From contig JAUYJH010000128.1 of assembly GCA_030688705.1 (NCBI GenBank), forward strand, positions 1 to 5,549: a DNA stretch of 5,549 bases. The letters are read 5' to 3'. The notes beneath the pieces were generated by a model. That model ran no database searches. It was not told the origin of the DNA and saw nothing but the letters and a program-made list of their open reading frames with translations. Origin of the DNA: Deltaproteobacteria bacterium (GTDB lineage: Bacteria; UBA10199; SPLOWO2-01-44-7). Positions 1 through 5,549 of the stretch are shown in pieces (positions within the stretch are counted from its first letter, which is position 1; each line of letters opens with the position of its first letter). The position numbers and the translations under genes are program-made.

Positions 1-480
1 TCTCTCAAAGGAGCCAGTGGCATCGAACTCACCAAAAGCCTTGTTGCCAATCACCCCAAGACGCTCGTCTTAATTCTTTCGATGTATGACGAATCTCTCC
101 ATGTGGAGCGTGTTTTAAAAGCAGGAGCCAAAGGATATCTCATGAAACAAGCGGCCACCGATCATGTGACAACGGCGATTCGCAAAGTGGTCAGTGGTTC
201 TATTTATGTGAGCGATCGGATGAACGACACCCTAATGCATCAGTTTAGCGGAGGGAGCAAACCCCTGCTCGGGGCTACGACAGGAAAATTAAGTGACCGC
301 GAATTGGAGGTCTTAAGACTCGTCGGTCAGGGATATTCGACCAACCACATTGCGAAGGAACTTTTTGTGAGCGTGAAGACAATCGAATCGCATTATGCCA
401 ATATTAAAAACAAGCTCGACTTAAAAAATTCTCACGAACTCATCCAATATGCTGTTAAATGGTGCCTATCTGAAAAATAA
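1..480 (+). CDS. NarL/LuxR-family two-component response regulator, 5' end missing
   Basis: Open from base 1 in the first frame to TAA at 478-480, giving 159 residues. The segment before the first ATG (82) reads naturally as receiver domain (GIELTKSL..., then VLILSMYDES), so the gene starts upstream and the ATG at 82 is internal. Visible receiver features are the conserved switch Ser (residue 27 of the fragment) before MYDE and the conserved Lys (residue 49) in GAKGYLMKQ. The phospho-acceptor Asp is outside the window. The C-terminal part is a LuxR/GerE helix-turn-helix: LSDRELEVLRLVGQG, then IAKELFVSVKTIESH and the IKNKLDL recognition region. Family knowledge: such regulators are phosphorylated by HisKA_3 kinases and bind DNA as dimers near promoters. 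The next gene encodes exactly that kinase type and overlaps this one by 32 bp, so they are probably a cognate, translationally coupled pair. Target genes are unknown; the repeated element at 4136 and 4797 is one candidate. Confidence 0.94.
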   Translation, partial: SLKGASGIELTKSLVANHPKTLVLILSMYDESLHVERVLKAGAKGYLMKQAATDHVTTAIRKVVSGSIYVSDRMNDTLMHQFSGGSKPLLGATTGKLSDRELEVLRLVGQGYSTNHIAKELFVSVKTIESHYANIKNKLDLKNSHELIQYAVKWCLSEK

Positions 481-3301
481 GAACAAAAAATTCCCGATTG
501 TCGGTATCGGCGCCTCTGCGGGAGGATTAGAAGCCTTTGAAGGACTTCTTCGGCATCTTCCCGGAGATACGGGGATGGCTTTCGTCTTTATTCAACATTT
601 GTCGCCGCAGCATCCGAGCCTGCTCGCGGAATTGTTGCTCCAATCGGCCAAAATGCCGGTTTGCGAAGCGGGCGAAGGAAATCAAATAAAACCAAATCAT
701 ATCTACGTCATCTCCCCCAATATCGGCTTAACGATCTCCAGAGGCGTTTTTCATGTGACTCCACGTGAAGAAAAACGGGGCATTCCGATGCCGATCGATC
801 TTTTTCTTTTTTCTTTGGCCAAGGAGCGACGCCATCAGTCGATCGGCATTATTCTTTCAGGCAACGCCAGTGACGGAACATTAGGGCTCGAGGCGATCAA
901 GGCCGCAGGGGGAATGACTTTTGCCCAAGAGGAAAAATCTGCCAAGTTTCATGGCATGCCCAAGAGCGCGATTGGGTCCGGGTCGGTTGATTTTATCCTC
1001 ACACCGCGGGGAATAGGAGAAAAACTTGCGAAACTGGCTCAGTACCCGCTGACGGCGACAGGCCGTCCTGAACGTCAAACCTCTCGATCAGTCACCGCGA
1101 AGGAGTTGCAGGCTGTTTTCTCCATCATCAGCAGGGCAACAGGAGTTGACTTCAGTCTTTACAAACGAGGGACAATCCTTCGGAGGATTCAGAGAAGGCT
1201 CGACCTCCATAGAATAAAGACCCTTCAGGAGTACGTAACACTTCTTCGAGGAGATCCGAGGGAATCCCAGAAATTGATGGAAGATTTTTTGATTCATGTG
1301 ACGAGCTTTTTCAGGGACCCTTTGGTGTTTGAATATTTGAAAAAGAATGTTTACCCCAAGCTTCTTAAAGATAAGAGTCTTCGGAAGCCATGTCGTGTCT
1401 GGATTCCCGGATGTTCTACAGGTGAAGAAGTCTATTCGATTGCGATGGGTCTCATGGAAGTCTTGGAGCAGAAGAGTCATCGAAGCAAACAGCTCCCCAT
1501 CAAGATTTTCGCCACAGACATTAGTGATCTCTCCGTCGAACAGGCCCGAAAGGGGCTCTTTAAAAAAGAGGCTGTGTCGGGTGTCTCAGCGGCTCGCTTG
1601 AATAAATTTTTTACCAAGACGAAGGATGGGTACGAAATTCATCAGGAGATCCGGGATCTTTGTATTTTCAAAAAACATAATTTGATTTTGGAAGCCCCAT
1701 TTTTAGACATGGATTTTATCAGTTGCCGGAACCTCTTTATCTATTTGGGCTCTCATGTGCAGAACAAGATCGTCCCTGTTTTTCATCGGGTGCTCCATTC
1801 AAACGGTTTTTTTCTTCTAGGAAAAGCGGAGACACTTGGATCGTTTCCTCATTTGTTTGAAATGGTCGACAAAAAATCGAGACTTTATCAGAAAAAGGAA
1901 TTGGGAATTCGAACCCCCCGTAGAACGGCCGAAACGAAGACTGTTGAGAATTCGAATAAAGAAAACAAAGGGGTCCGTGGGGAGGGTCGGCTGACACAGC
2001 CTCAACAATTGAGTGAAATTGTTCAGGATGGCCAGTTAAGAAAGGCGCTGGAAGCGACCAAAAAAACCATCGATATTGTGATCACGCGTTTTGAAGAAAC
2101 CAATGAAAAACTACAGGCCACGAACGAAGAACTGCACGAGAGCAACGAAGAGCTGCTAGTGACCAATGAGAAATTGGAAACCGCCAAAGAAGAGCTGCAA
2201 TCAACCAACGAAGAACTGCAATCAACCAACGAAGAACTGACGACATTGAACGAAGAGGTCCAAAACAGGAATATTGAATTGCGTCTGGCCAGAGAATTTG
2301 CCGACAGCATCATCGAAACGATTCGGGAGCCTCTTTTGATCCTGGATGCAGATTTAAAAGTAGTCAGAGCCAATGCCGTTTTTTATGAATCTTTTAAATT
2401 GACCGCTCCAGAGACGGAAAGAAAATACCTTTACAGCCTTGCAAAAGGTCAGTGGGACATCCCCCGCTTGCGGATACTCTTGGAAAAAATCATTCCCAAA
2501 AAAAAAGGAATTGCCAACTTCGAAATCGAGCATGATTTTCCCGCCATTGGTTATAGAACCTTGCTGTTGAATGCCCGACAGATTTCTCGCCCGGGGGGTG
2601 CAGCGCCGATGATCCTCGTCGCCATTGATCTTCTCACCATGGAGAACAGGGTGACAAAAAAGATCGTGGAATACTCTGAGGGAGAAAAACAGAGGGTTGG
2701 AAAAGATCTCCATGATGGATTGGGGCAGAGCATGACGGGTATAGCTCTTTTGAGCAAAAGTCTGGAAAAGAAGCTCATCAACAAAAAAATGCCGGAATCC
2801 AAAGAGGCCGCCAAAATTACCCGGCTTGTTAAACAGGGGATTTTCGAAATCAATCGACTGGCGCGAGGCTTGACTCCAATCGCTCTGGAAAACGTATGTC
2901 TCATTCCGGCACTCACAGAAGCCGTGGCGCATGTGACAGCCTTTTTCGGAGTCCGTTGCGTCTTTGAATGCAAAAAAGAAGCGGTGATTACTTTGGACCC
3001 CAAACGGGATGTCAATCTTTACTACATCGCGCAAGAGGCGATCAATAATGCCATCCGGCATGGCAAGGCCAAACAAATCAGGGTGAAACTTGAGCGTCGC
3101 ATGAAGGGGGGCAAAGAGCTTGTCCTTTCCATCAGTGACAATGGTCTCGGTTTACCCAAGAATTTTGAAAAAAAAGAAGGTATGGGGCTGCGCATTATGC
3201 GATACCGAGCCTCGGACATTGGAGCCAGCTTTGAAATTCATCAAGGCGCAATAGAAGGTGCCGTGGTCATCGTACGTTATCCCCTGACCGAGGCTCGCTG
3301 A
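449..3301 (+). CDS. CheB-CheR-coiled coil-PAS-HisKA_3/HATPase hybrid sensor histidine kinase
   Basis: A 950-residue protein with no membrane segment, so presumably cytoplasmic. Domains in order: CheB methylesterase (about 15-195) with catalytic Ser23 in GASAGG, His50 in IQHLSP and Asp142 in NASDGTLG; CheR methyltransferase (about 217-480) with the SAM loop PGCSTGEE (320-327), ATDIS (355-359) and CRNLFIYL (426-433); a heptad coiled coil (about 530-613); a PAS fold (about 613-730); HisKA_3 with phospho-acceptor His755 in DLHDGLGQ, followed by Asp756 and Gln760 of the HDxxxQ phosphatase motif; and HATPase with N867, the DNGLGLP loop (897-903) and GMGLRIM (911-917). All key residues seem intact, so methylesterase, methyltransferase and kinase activities are all plausible. 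The CheB part lacks its usual receiver domain. The ATG at 449 lies inside the regulator gene and has no clear Shine-Dalgarno, which suggests translational coupling; no better start lies between it and the CheB core. The kinase type fits the upstream NarL-like regulator. The input signal is not evident. Confidence 0.95.
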   Translation: MLLNGAYLKNKNKKFPIVGIGASAGGLEAFEGLLRHLPGDTGMAFVFIQHLSPQHPSLLAELLLQSAKMPVCEAGEGNQIKPNHIYVISPNIGLTISRGVFHVTPREEKRGIPMPIDLFLFSLAKERRHQSIGIILSGNASDGTLGLEAIKAAGGMTFAQEEKSAKFHGMPKSAIGSGSVDFILTPRGIGEKLAKLAQYPLTATGRPERQTSRSVTAKELQAVFSIISRATGVDFSLYKRGTILRRIQRRLDLHRIKTLQEYVTLLRGDPRESQKLMEDFLIHVTSFFRDPLVFEYLKKNVYPKLLKDKSLRKPCRVWIPGCSTGEEVYSIAMGLMEVLEQKSHRSKQLPIKIFATDISDLSVEQARKGLFKKEAVSGVSAARLNKFFTKTKDGYEIHQEIRDLCIFKKHNLILEAPFLDMDFISCRNLFIYLGSHVQNKIVPVFHRVLHSNGFFLLGKAETLGSFPHLFEMVDKKSRLYQKKELGIRTPRRTAETKTVENSNKENKGVRGEGRLTQPQQLSEIVQDGQLRKALEATKKTIDIVITRFEETNEKLQATNEELHESNEELLVTNEKLETAKEELQSTNEELQSTNEELTTLNEEVQNRNIELRLAREFADSIIETIREPLLILDADLKVVRANAVFYESFKLTAPETERKYLYSLAKGQWDIPRLRILLEKIIPKKKGIANFEIEHDFPAIGYRTLLLNARQISRPGGAAPMILVAIDLLTMENRVTKKIVEYSEGEKQRVGKDLHDGLGQSMTGIALLSKSLEKKLINKKMPESKEAAKITRLVKQGIFEINRLARGLTPIALENVCLIPALTEAVAHVTAFFGVRCVFECKKEAVITLDPKRDVNLYYIAQEAINNAIRHGKAKQIRVKLERRMKGGKELVLSISDNGLGLPKNFEKKEGMGLRIMRYRASDIGASFEIHQGAIEGAVVIVRYPLTEAR
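2195..2236 (+). repeat. Exact 21-bp tandem duplication inside the kinase coiled coil
   Basis: The 21-base unit starting ctgcaatcaaccaacg is present twice head to tail, 2195-2215 and 2216-2236, without a mismatch, and is followed by another ctg. It encodes the heptad LQSTNEE twice. Flanking heptads (residues 551-613, nine in all) have the same amino-acid pattern but diverged codons, so only this pair looks like a recent duplication or homogenised copy. Confidence 0.9.
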
Positions 3302-3328
3302 TCACACAACACAAAAAGGAGGCAACTT

Positions 3329-3976
3329 ATGTATCATTTACCCGAATTGACTTACGATTATGACGCATTAGAACCTTACATTGATGCAAAAACAATGGAG
3401 ATTCATTACACCAAACATCATCAAGCCTACATAGACAAACTGAACAAGGCTTTTGAAAAATACCCTGATTTAGATTTGGCAAACAAGCCGATTGAAGACT
3501 TATTGCGCAATATAGAATCGGTCCCAGAAAATATCAGAACCTCCGTTAGAAATAATGGGGGTGGACACGCCAATCATTCTTTTTTTTGGACCATTTTGGG
3601 AAAAAAATCGGAATTGCATGCGGGCCCATTGGCCGATGCCATTTCCAGATGCTCTGGCAGTATGGATGAGTTTAAAAAAGAATTCGCAACAGCCGCCACC
3701 GACCAATTTGGCTCGGGGGTGGCTTGGCTGGTTTTAAAAAGAGATCATTCTTTGGAGGTTCTTACAACGTCAAATCAAGATTCGCCGCTTCTGACAGATA
3801 AGGTTCCCATTCTGGGCCTCGACGTTTGGGAGCATGCTTACTATTTAAAGTATCAAAATCGAAGGCCTGAATATATAATGGCCTTCTGGAATGTTATTCA
3901 TTGGCCGACCGTTGAAAAACGTTTCTTGGAAGCCATTAACAATGAAGGGAGAATAATATGCTTCGATGGTCCGTAA
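3329..3976 (+). CDS. sodA: Superoxide dismutase, Fe/Mn family (Mn-type signature)
   Basis: A 215-residue protein that aligns along its length with E. coli SodA. It converts superoxide to hydrogen peroxide and oxygen. There is no signal peptide, so it is cytoplasmic. Metal ligands are His26 (TMEIHYTKHH), His83 (GGHANHSFFW), Asp165 and His169 (LDVWEHAYYLKY). Second-sphere His30, Tyr34 and Glu168 are present. Gln150 in NQDSPL, together with the GG before HANH, is the Mn-type arrangement, unlike FeSOD where the Gln comes from the earlier helix; a cambialistic enzyme is not excluded. Odd point: the usual GSGWAWL is GSGVAWL here, so the active-site Trp (Trp128 in mature E. coli SodA) is Val131. The C-terminus is about ten residues longer than SodA (NNEGRIICFDGP), and this tail runs over the start of the next gene. 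A perfect AAGGAGG (3316-3322) lies 6 nt before ATG, predicting strong translation. Only 27 nt separate it from the kinase gene, so cotranscription is likely. Confidence 0.97.
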   Translation: MYHLPELTYDYDALEPYIDAKTMEIHYTKHHQAYIDKLNKAFEKYPDLDLANKPIEDLLRNIESVPENIRTSVRNNGGGHANHSFFWTILGKKSELHAGPLADAISRCSGSMDEFKKEFATAATDQFGSGVAWLVLKRDHSLEVLTTSNQDSPLLTDKVPILGLDVWEHAYYLKYQNRRPEYIMAFWNVIHWPTVEKRFLEAINNEGRIICFDGP

Positions 3977-4125
3977 CATTTTTTTTGATTGCCATGGTGG
4001 CTGCTCTATTCGGGTTCACCGGAATTGCAGTTGAGGCCGTTGCGATTGCGAAAGTTTTATTCATCATTTTTCTCATCTTATTCGTTATTTCTCTTATTGT
4101 GCCCCGCTTTCGAAGACGGGAATAA
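3958..4125 (+). CDS. DUF1328/UPF0391 (YtjA-like) small membrane protein
   Basis: A 55-residue ORF beginning MLRWSVTFFLIAMVAALFGF and ending VPRFRRRE. This is the DUF1328 pattern: an MLRW start, a first hydrophobic helix (about 5-24) with an ALFGF...GIA turn, a second helix after GIAKVL (about 33-48), and a basic C-terminal tail. The length is typical of the family. It is an inner-membrane protein of unknown function; relatives are often found beside stress genes. The start is supported by GAAGGGAG (3944-3951), 6 nt before ATG. It overlaps the last 19 bp of the superoxide dismutase gene in another frame, which indicates translational coupling and a shared transcript. Confidence 0.91.
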   Translation: MLRWSVTFFLIAMVAALFGFTGIAVEAVAIAKVLFIIFLILFVISLIVPRFRRRE

Positions 4126-4135
4126 AAAGAACCCC

Positions 4136-4180
4136 TTAAGGAAATCCCCCATTCTAAAATCCGGCCTCCCCTGATTGTTC
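4136..4180 (+). promoter_or_regulatory. Repeated 45-bp intergenic element, copy A (putative promoter/operator)
   Basis: Begins 11 bp after the DUF1328 stop and ends about 30 bp before the barrel gene. It matches 4797-4841 at 36 of 45 positions with no gap. The conserved blocks are TAAGGAAATCCCC at the left and CCCTGATTGTTC at the right. Within the copy, GGAAATCCCCCATT (4140) and GGCCTCCCCTGATT (4163) form similar half-sites 23 bp apart. TGATTG (4172-4177) and TATGTA (4194-4199) are spaced 16 bp and could be weak -35/-10 boxes. The role as a binding site or promoter is inferred; the recurrence is seen directly. Confidence 0.6.
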
Positions 4181-4212
4181 TGCCCATCTTGCTTATGTAG
4201 GCTTCTTTCGTG

Positions 4213-4716
4213 ATGAAAAGAAAAAAAATGATCGGACTGGGTCTGGCTTTAATGATCCTCGTCGTCAGCTTTCCTCTTCCTGCCAAGAGCAATAGTTTCT
4301 CTTCCTATGGGCCTGAAACAAAGCGGATCGGGGCTGGACTTTATTTGGGCGAGCCGACAGGGTTTACCTTCAAAGCGTATTTGAGCGAGAGGCTTGCTAT
4401 TGATGCTATTGCTGGATGGGGTTTACATCATGAGGTTTTTACCATCATCGGAGATGTCACTTACGACTTTTTAGATCTCCCGATCCAATCTAATGTCGTG
4501 ACACTTCCTTTTTATGCCGGTCTTGGTGCGAAGATGGAATTTCATTCCGGGCCTAATGACGATACCGTGGTGGGCCTTCGAGTACCGGTTGGCGTAGCTG
4601 TACAATGGATCCGCCATCCGTTCGAAGTTTTTGCCGAAATCGCTCCGGGAATGAAAGTGGTCCCTTCAACAGAGATTGATATCATGGGCGGCGTAGGCGC
4701 CCGGTTTTATTTCTAA
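4213..4716 (+). CDS. Exported small outer-membrane beta-barrel-like protein, function unknown
   Basis: A 167-residue protein from ATG 4213. It opens with a classic Sec signal peptide: basic MKRKK, a hydrophobic core IGLGLALMILVVSF, and a likely cleavage near PAKS/NS (about residue 26). The mature part of about 140 residues alternates short hydrophobic/aromatic strands with polar turns (IGAGLYLG, GFTFKAYL, LAIDAIAGWG, LPFYAGLGAKMEF, VGLRVPVGVAVQWI, FEVFAEIAPGMKV, IMGGVGARFYF) and ends in Phe. This is the pattern of a small, roughly eight-stranded outer-membrane barrel. I cannot assign a specific family or substrate. An in-frame GTG at 4210 directly precedes the chosen ATG. The ATG at 4228 would remove the charged n-region of the signal peptide and is disfavoured. 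No strong Shine-Dalgarno is visible. Repeat element A lies just upstream and may supply its promoter. Confidence 0.82.
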   Translation: MKRKKMIGLGLALMILVVSFPLPAKSNSFSSYGPETKRIGAGLYLGEPTGFTFKAYLSERLAIDAIAGWGLHHEVFTIIGDVTYDFLDLPIQSNVVTLPFYAGLGAKMEFHSGPNDDTVVGLRVPVGVAVQWIRHPFEVFAEIAPGMKVVPSTEIDIMGGVGARFYF

Positions 4717-4718
4717 AT

Positions 4719-4790
4719 ATGAAAAAACCTATAATGACACTTGTAGTGATTGTTACCTATCTCGTTCTGATCCACACCATTTTTGCTTAA
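4719..4790 (+). CDS. Possible 23-residue hydrophobic peptide (or signal-peptide remnant)
   Basis: ATG 2 nt after the barrel gene's stop opens a complete 24-codon frame to TAA. It has a basic start (MKKP), a continuous hydrophobic stretch of about 18 residues (IMTLVVIVTYLVLIHTIF) and a final Ala. It could be a single-span membrane microprotein translated by termination-reinitiation, or a signal peptide left from a decayed gene. No good Shine-Dalgarno is visible and I recognise no family, so this may be a chance frame. Repeat element B starts 6 bp after its stop. Confidence 0.3.
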   Translation: MKKPIMTLVVIVTYLVLIHTIFA

Positions 4791-4796
4791 AATCAA

Positions 4797-4841
4797 ATAA
4801 GGAAATCCCCTAATTAAAAATAAGGTCTTCCCTGATTGTTC
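4797..4841 (+). promoter_or_regulatory. Repeated 45-bp intergenic element, copy B (putative promoter/operator)
   Basis: Second copy of the element at 4136-4180, upstream of the ice-binding gene. The half-sites GGAAATCCCCTAATT (4801) and GGTCTTCCCTGATT (4824) are again 23 bp apart, and the A/T-rich centre differs from copy A. Downstream, TTATAG (4856-4861) followed by CTTC resembles the TTATGTAGGCTTC that follows copy A. TGATTG (4833) with TATAGC (4857) gives an 18-bp spacer and a possible promoter. About 78 nt separate the element from the ice-binding start codon, against about 32 nt for copy A, which argues for a DNA site rather than part of a conserved leader. Confidence 0.6.
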
Positions 4842-4906
4842 CCTCTTTTTTTTTCTTATAGCTTCCGCCACAAGAGAAGCAAATTTACAAAATAGTTTGT
4901 CCAAAC

Positions 4907-4916
4907 AAAGGGGGAG
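4907..4916 (+). promoter_or_regulatory. Purine-rich Shine-Dalgarno of the ice-binding protein gene
   Basis: AAAGGGGGAG directly precedes ttt and ATG 4920. Measured from its final GGAG the spacing is only 3 nt; measured from its AGGGG part it is about 6 nt. It supports ATG 4920 over the in-frame ATG at 4938, which has no such site and would shorten the signal peptide. Confidence 0.6.
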
Positions 4917-4919
4917 TTT

Positions 4920-5549
4920 ATGCATGCGGTTAAGAAAATGGCACTCGTGGTTTTAAGTCTTGCTGTGGGCATTGCGTTACATTTTTATCCTTCTTCTTAT
5001 GCTGTGAGCCCCGCGGTCTCCGTGGAGACTGTGCATCTGACCAATAATCTCGCGGCGGGTCCGATACCGGTAGCTCTTGGGACAGCGAGCGCTTTCGCGA
5101 TTCTAACAAAATCTGGAATCACCGATGCCCCTTTATCCACAATTACTGGAGATATTGGATCTAGCCCCATCAGCGGCACGGCTATTCTGATATCGTGTCC
5201 CGAAGTGACAGGGACGATCTACTCCGTTGATGCGGCGGGGCCCCTTCCCTGCCGAGTGACAAACGCAACATTACTGACCGCGGCCGTGAGCGACGTAGAA
5301 ATTGCGTACAACAATGCGGCCGGACGGACATCTCCTGATTTTACGGAGCTGGGTGCCGGAGAGATTGGAGGGCTCACTCTCGTGCCGGGCCTCTACAAAT
5401 GGAGCACCAATGTTTTAATATCAACGGATGTCACTCTTTCGGGTGGCGCCAACGATGTTTGGATCTTCCAAATCGCGGGCAATCTTACACAAGCCAACGC
5501 CAAAAAGATGTATCTGGTGGGTGGTGCTAGGGCCAAGAACATTTTCTGG
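4920..5549 (+). CDS. Secreted DUF3494 ice-binding (antifreeze-like) protein, 3' end missing
   Basis: An open frame of 210 codons that runs off the window. Residues 1-28 form a Sec signal peptide (MHAVKKM, a hydrophobic core, likely cleavage after SSYA). From residue 53 it shows the DUF3494 signature: LGTASAFAILTKSGITDAPL, then STITGDIGSSPISGTAI, followed by AYNNAAGRTSPDF, LGAGEIGGLTLVPGLYKWS, ISTDVTLSGGANDVWIFQIAGNL and LVGGARAKNIFW. Family knowledge: these proteins fold as a discontinuous beta-solenoid with a long helix packed alongside, and bind ice through a flat Thr/Ala-rich face; many are secreted and inhibit ice recrystallisation, and some act as adhesins. Cys93 and Cys111 in the first loop could form a disulfide in the oxidising exterior. 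The last 40-50 residues of the domain, and any C-terminal anchoring or adhesin module, lie outside the window. Ice binding itself is inferred from the family. Confidence 0.93.
   Translation, partial: MHAVKKMALVVLSLAVGIALHFYPSSYAVSPAVSVETVHLTNNLAAGPIPVALGTASAFAILTKSGITDAPLSTITGDIGSSPISGTAILISCPEVTGTIYSVDAAGPLPCRVTNATLLTAAVSDVEIAYNNAAGRTSPDFTELGAGEIGGLTLVPGLYKWSTNVLISTDVTLSGGANDVWIFQIAGNLTQANAKKMYLVGGARAKNIFW

Noticed and set aside
488..504. ATTCCCGATTGTCGG resembling the right block of the repeated element
   Set aside because: It encodes FPIVG at the start of the CheB domain, lacks the left block and has mismatches; a chance similarity in coding sequence.
2023..2373. Minus-strand frame rich in Ser/Leu repeats (SSSLVDC-like)
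   Set aside because: The repeats are the reverse complement of the NEEL heptads of the coiled coil, so the pattern is inherited from the real gene.
2354..3076. A 240-codon open frame on the minus strand
   Set aside because: It lies wholly inside the PAS and kinase domains, which have intact motifs on the plus strand; its translation is low-complexity mixed sequence without recognisable motifs. It is a frame shadow.
4134..4141. CCTTAAGG palindrome at the left edge of element A
   Set aside because: Copy B has AATAAGG at this position, so the palindrome is not conserved and is probably incidental.
4801..4810. GGAAATCCCC resembles a eukaryotic kappa-B site (GGGGATTTCC on the other strand)
   Set aside because: Rel/NF-kappa-B proteins are absent from bacteria; the resemblance is coincidence.
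4846..4854. Run of nine T after element B, possible terminator
   Set aside because: No GC-rich hairpin precedes it; the sequence before it is the conserved CCCTGATTGTTC block with no complementary arm.

Overview
The window is a gene-dense, all plus-strand stretch from a Gram-negative bacterium. The Gram-negative call rests on a predicted small outer-membrane beta-barrel ending in Phe and on Sec-type signal peptides. Base composition is moderate. The CheB-CheR-PAS-kinase architecture, Mn-type superoxide dismutase, DUF1328 peptide and DUF3494 ice-binding protein suggest an environmental, free-living organism, but nothing here fixes the phylum.

Layout: (1) 1-480 is the 3' part of a NarL/LuxR-type response regulator whose N-terminus lies outside the window. 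(2) 449-3301 overlaps it by 32 bp and encodes a 950-residue soluble sensor: CheB methylesterase, CheR methyltransferase, a heptad coiled coil, PAS, and a HisKA_3/HATPase kinase. (3) 3329-3976 is a Mn-type superoxide dismutase with a perfect Shine-Dalgarno. (4) 3958-4125 overlaps its end and encodes a 55-residue DUF1328/UPF0391 membrane protein. (5) 4213-4716 encodes a small exported beta-barrel-like protein. (6) 4719-4790 may encode a 23-residue hydrophobic peptide. (7) 4920 to the window end is the N-terminal 210 residues of a secreted DUF3494 ice-binding protein.

Genes 1 to 4 look like one stress-related transcription unit (overlaps, one 27-nt gap, no visible terminator). HisKA_3 kinases normally phosphorylate NarL-type regulators, so the overlapping pair is probably a cognate two-component system.

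The most notable unexplained signal is a 45-bp non-coding element present twice, at 4136-4180 and 4797-4841, 36/45 identical without gaps. One copy precedes the barrel gene and the other the ice-binding gene. Each copy contains two similar GG...CCC...ATT half-sites exactly 23 bp apart, and a conserved CTTAT..AG.CTTC tract follows. It looks like a shared promoter/operator that would place the two envelope or secreted proteins in one regulon, possibly that of the neighbouring response regulator (inference).
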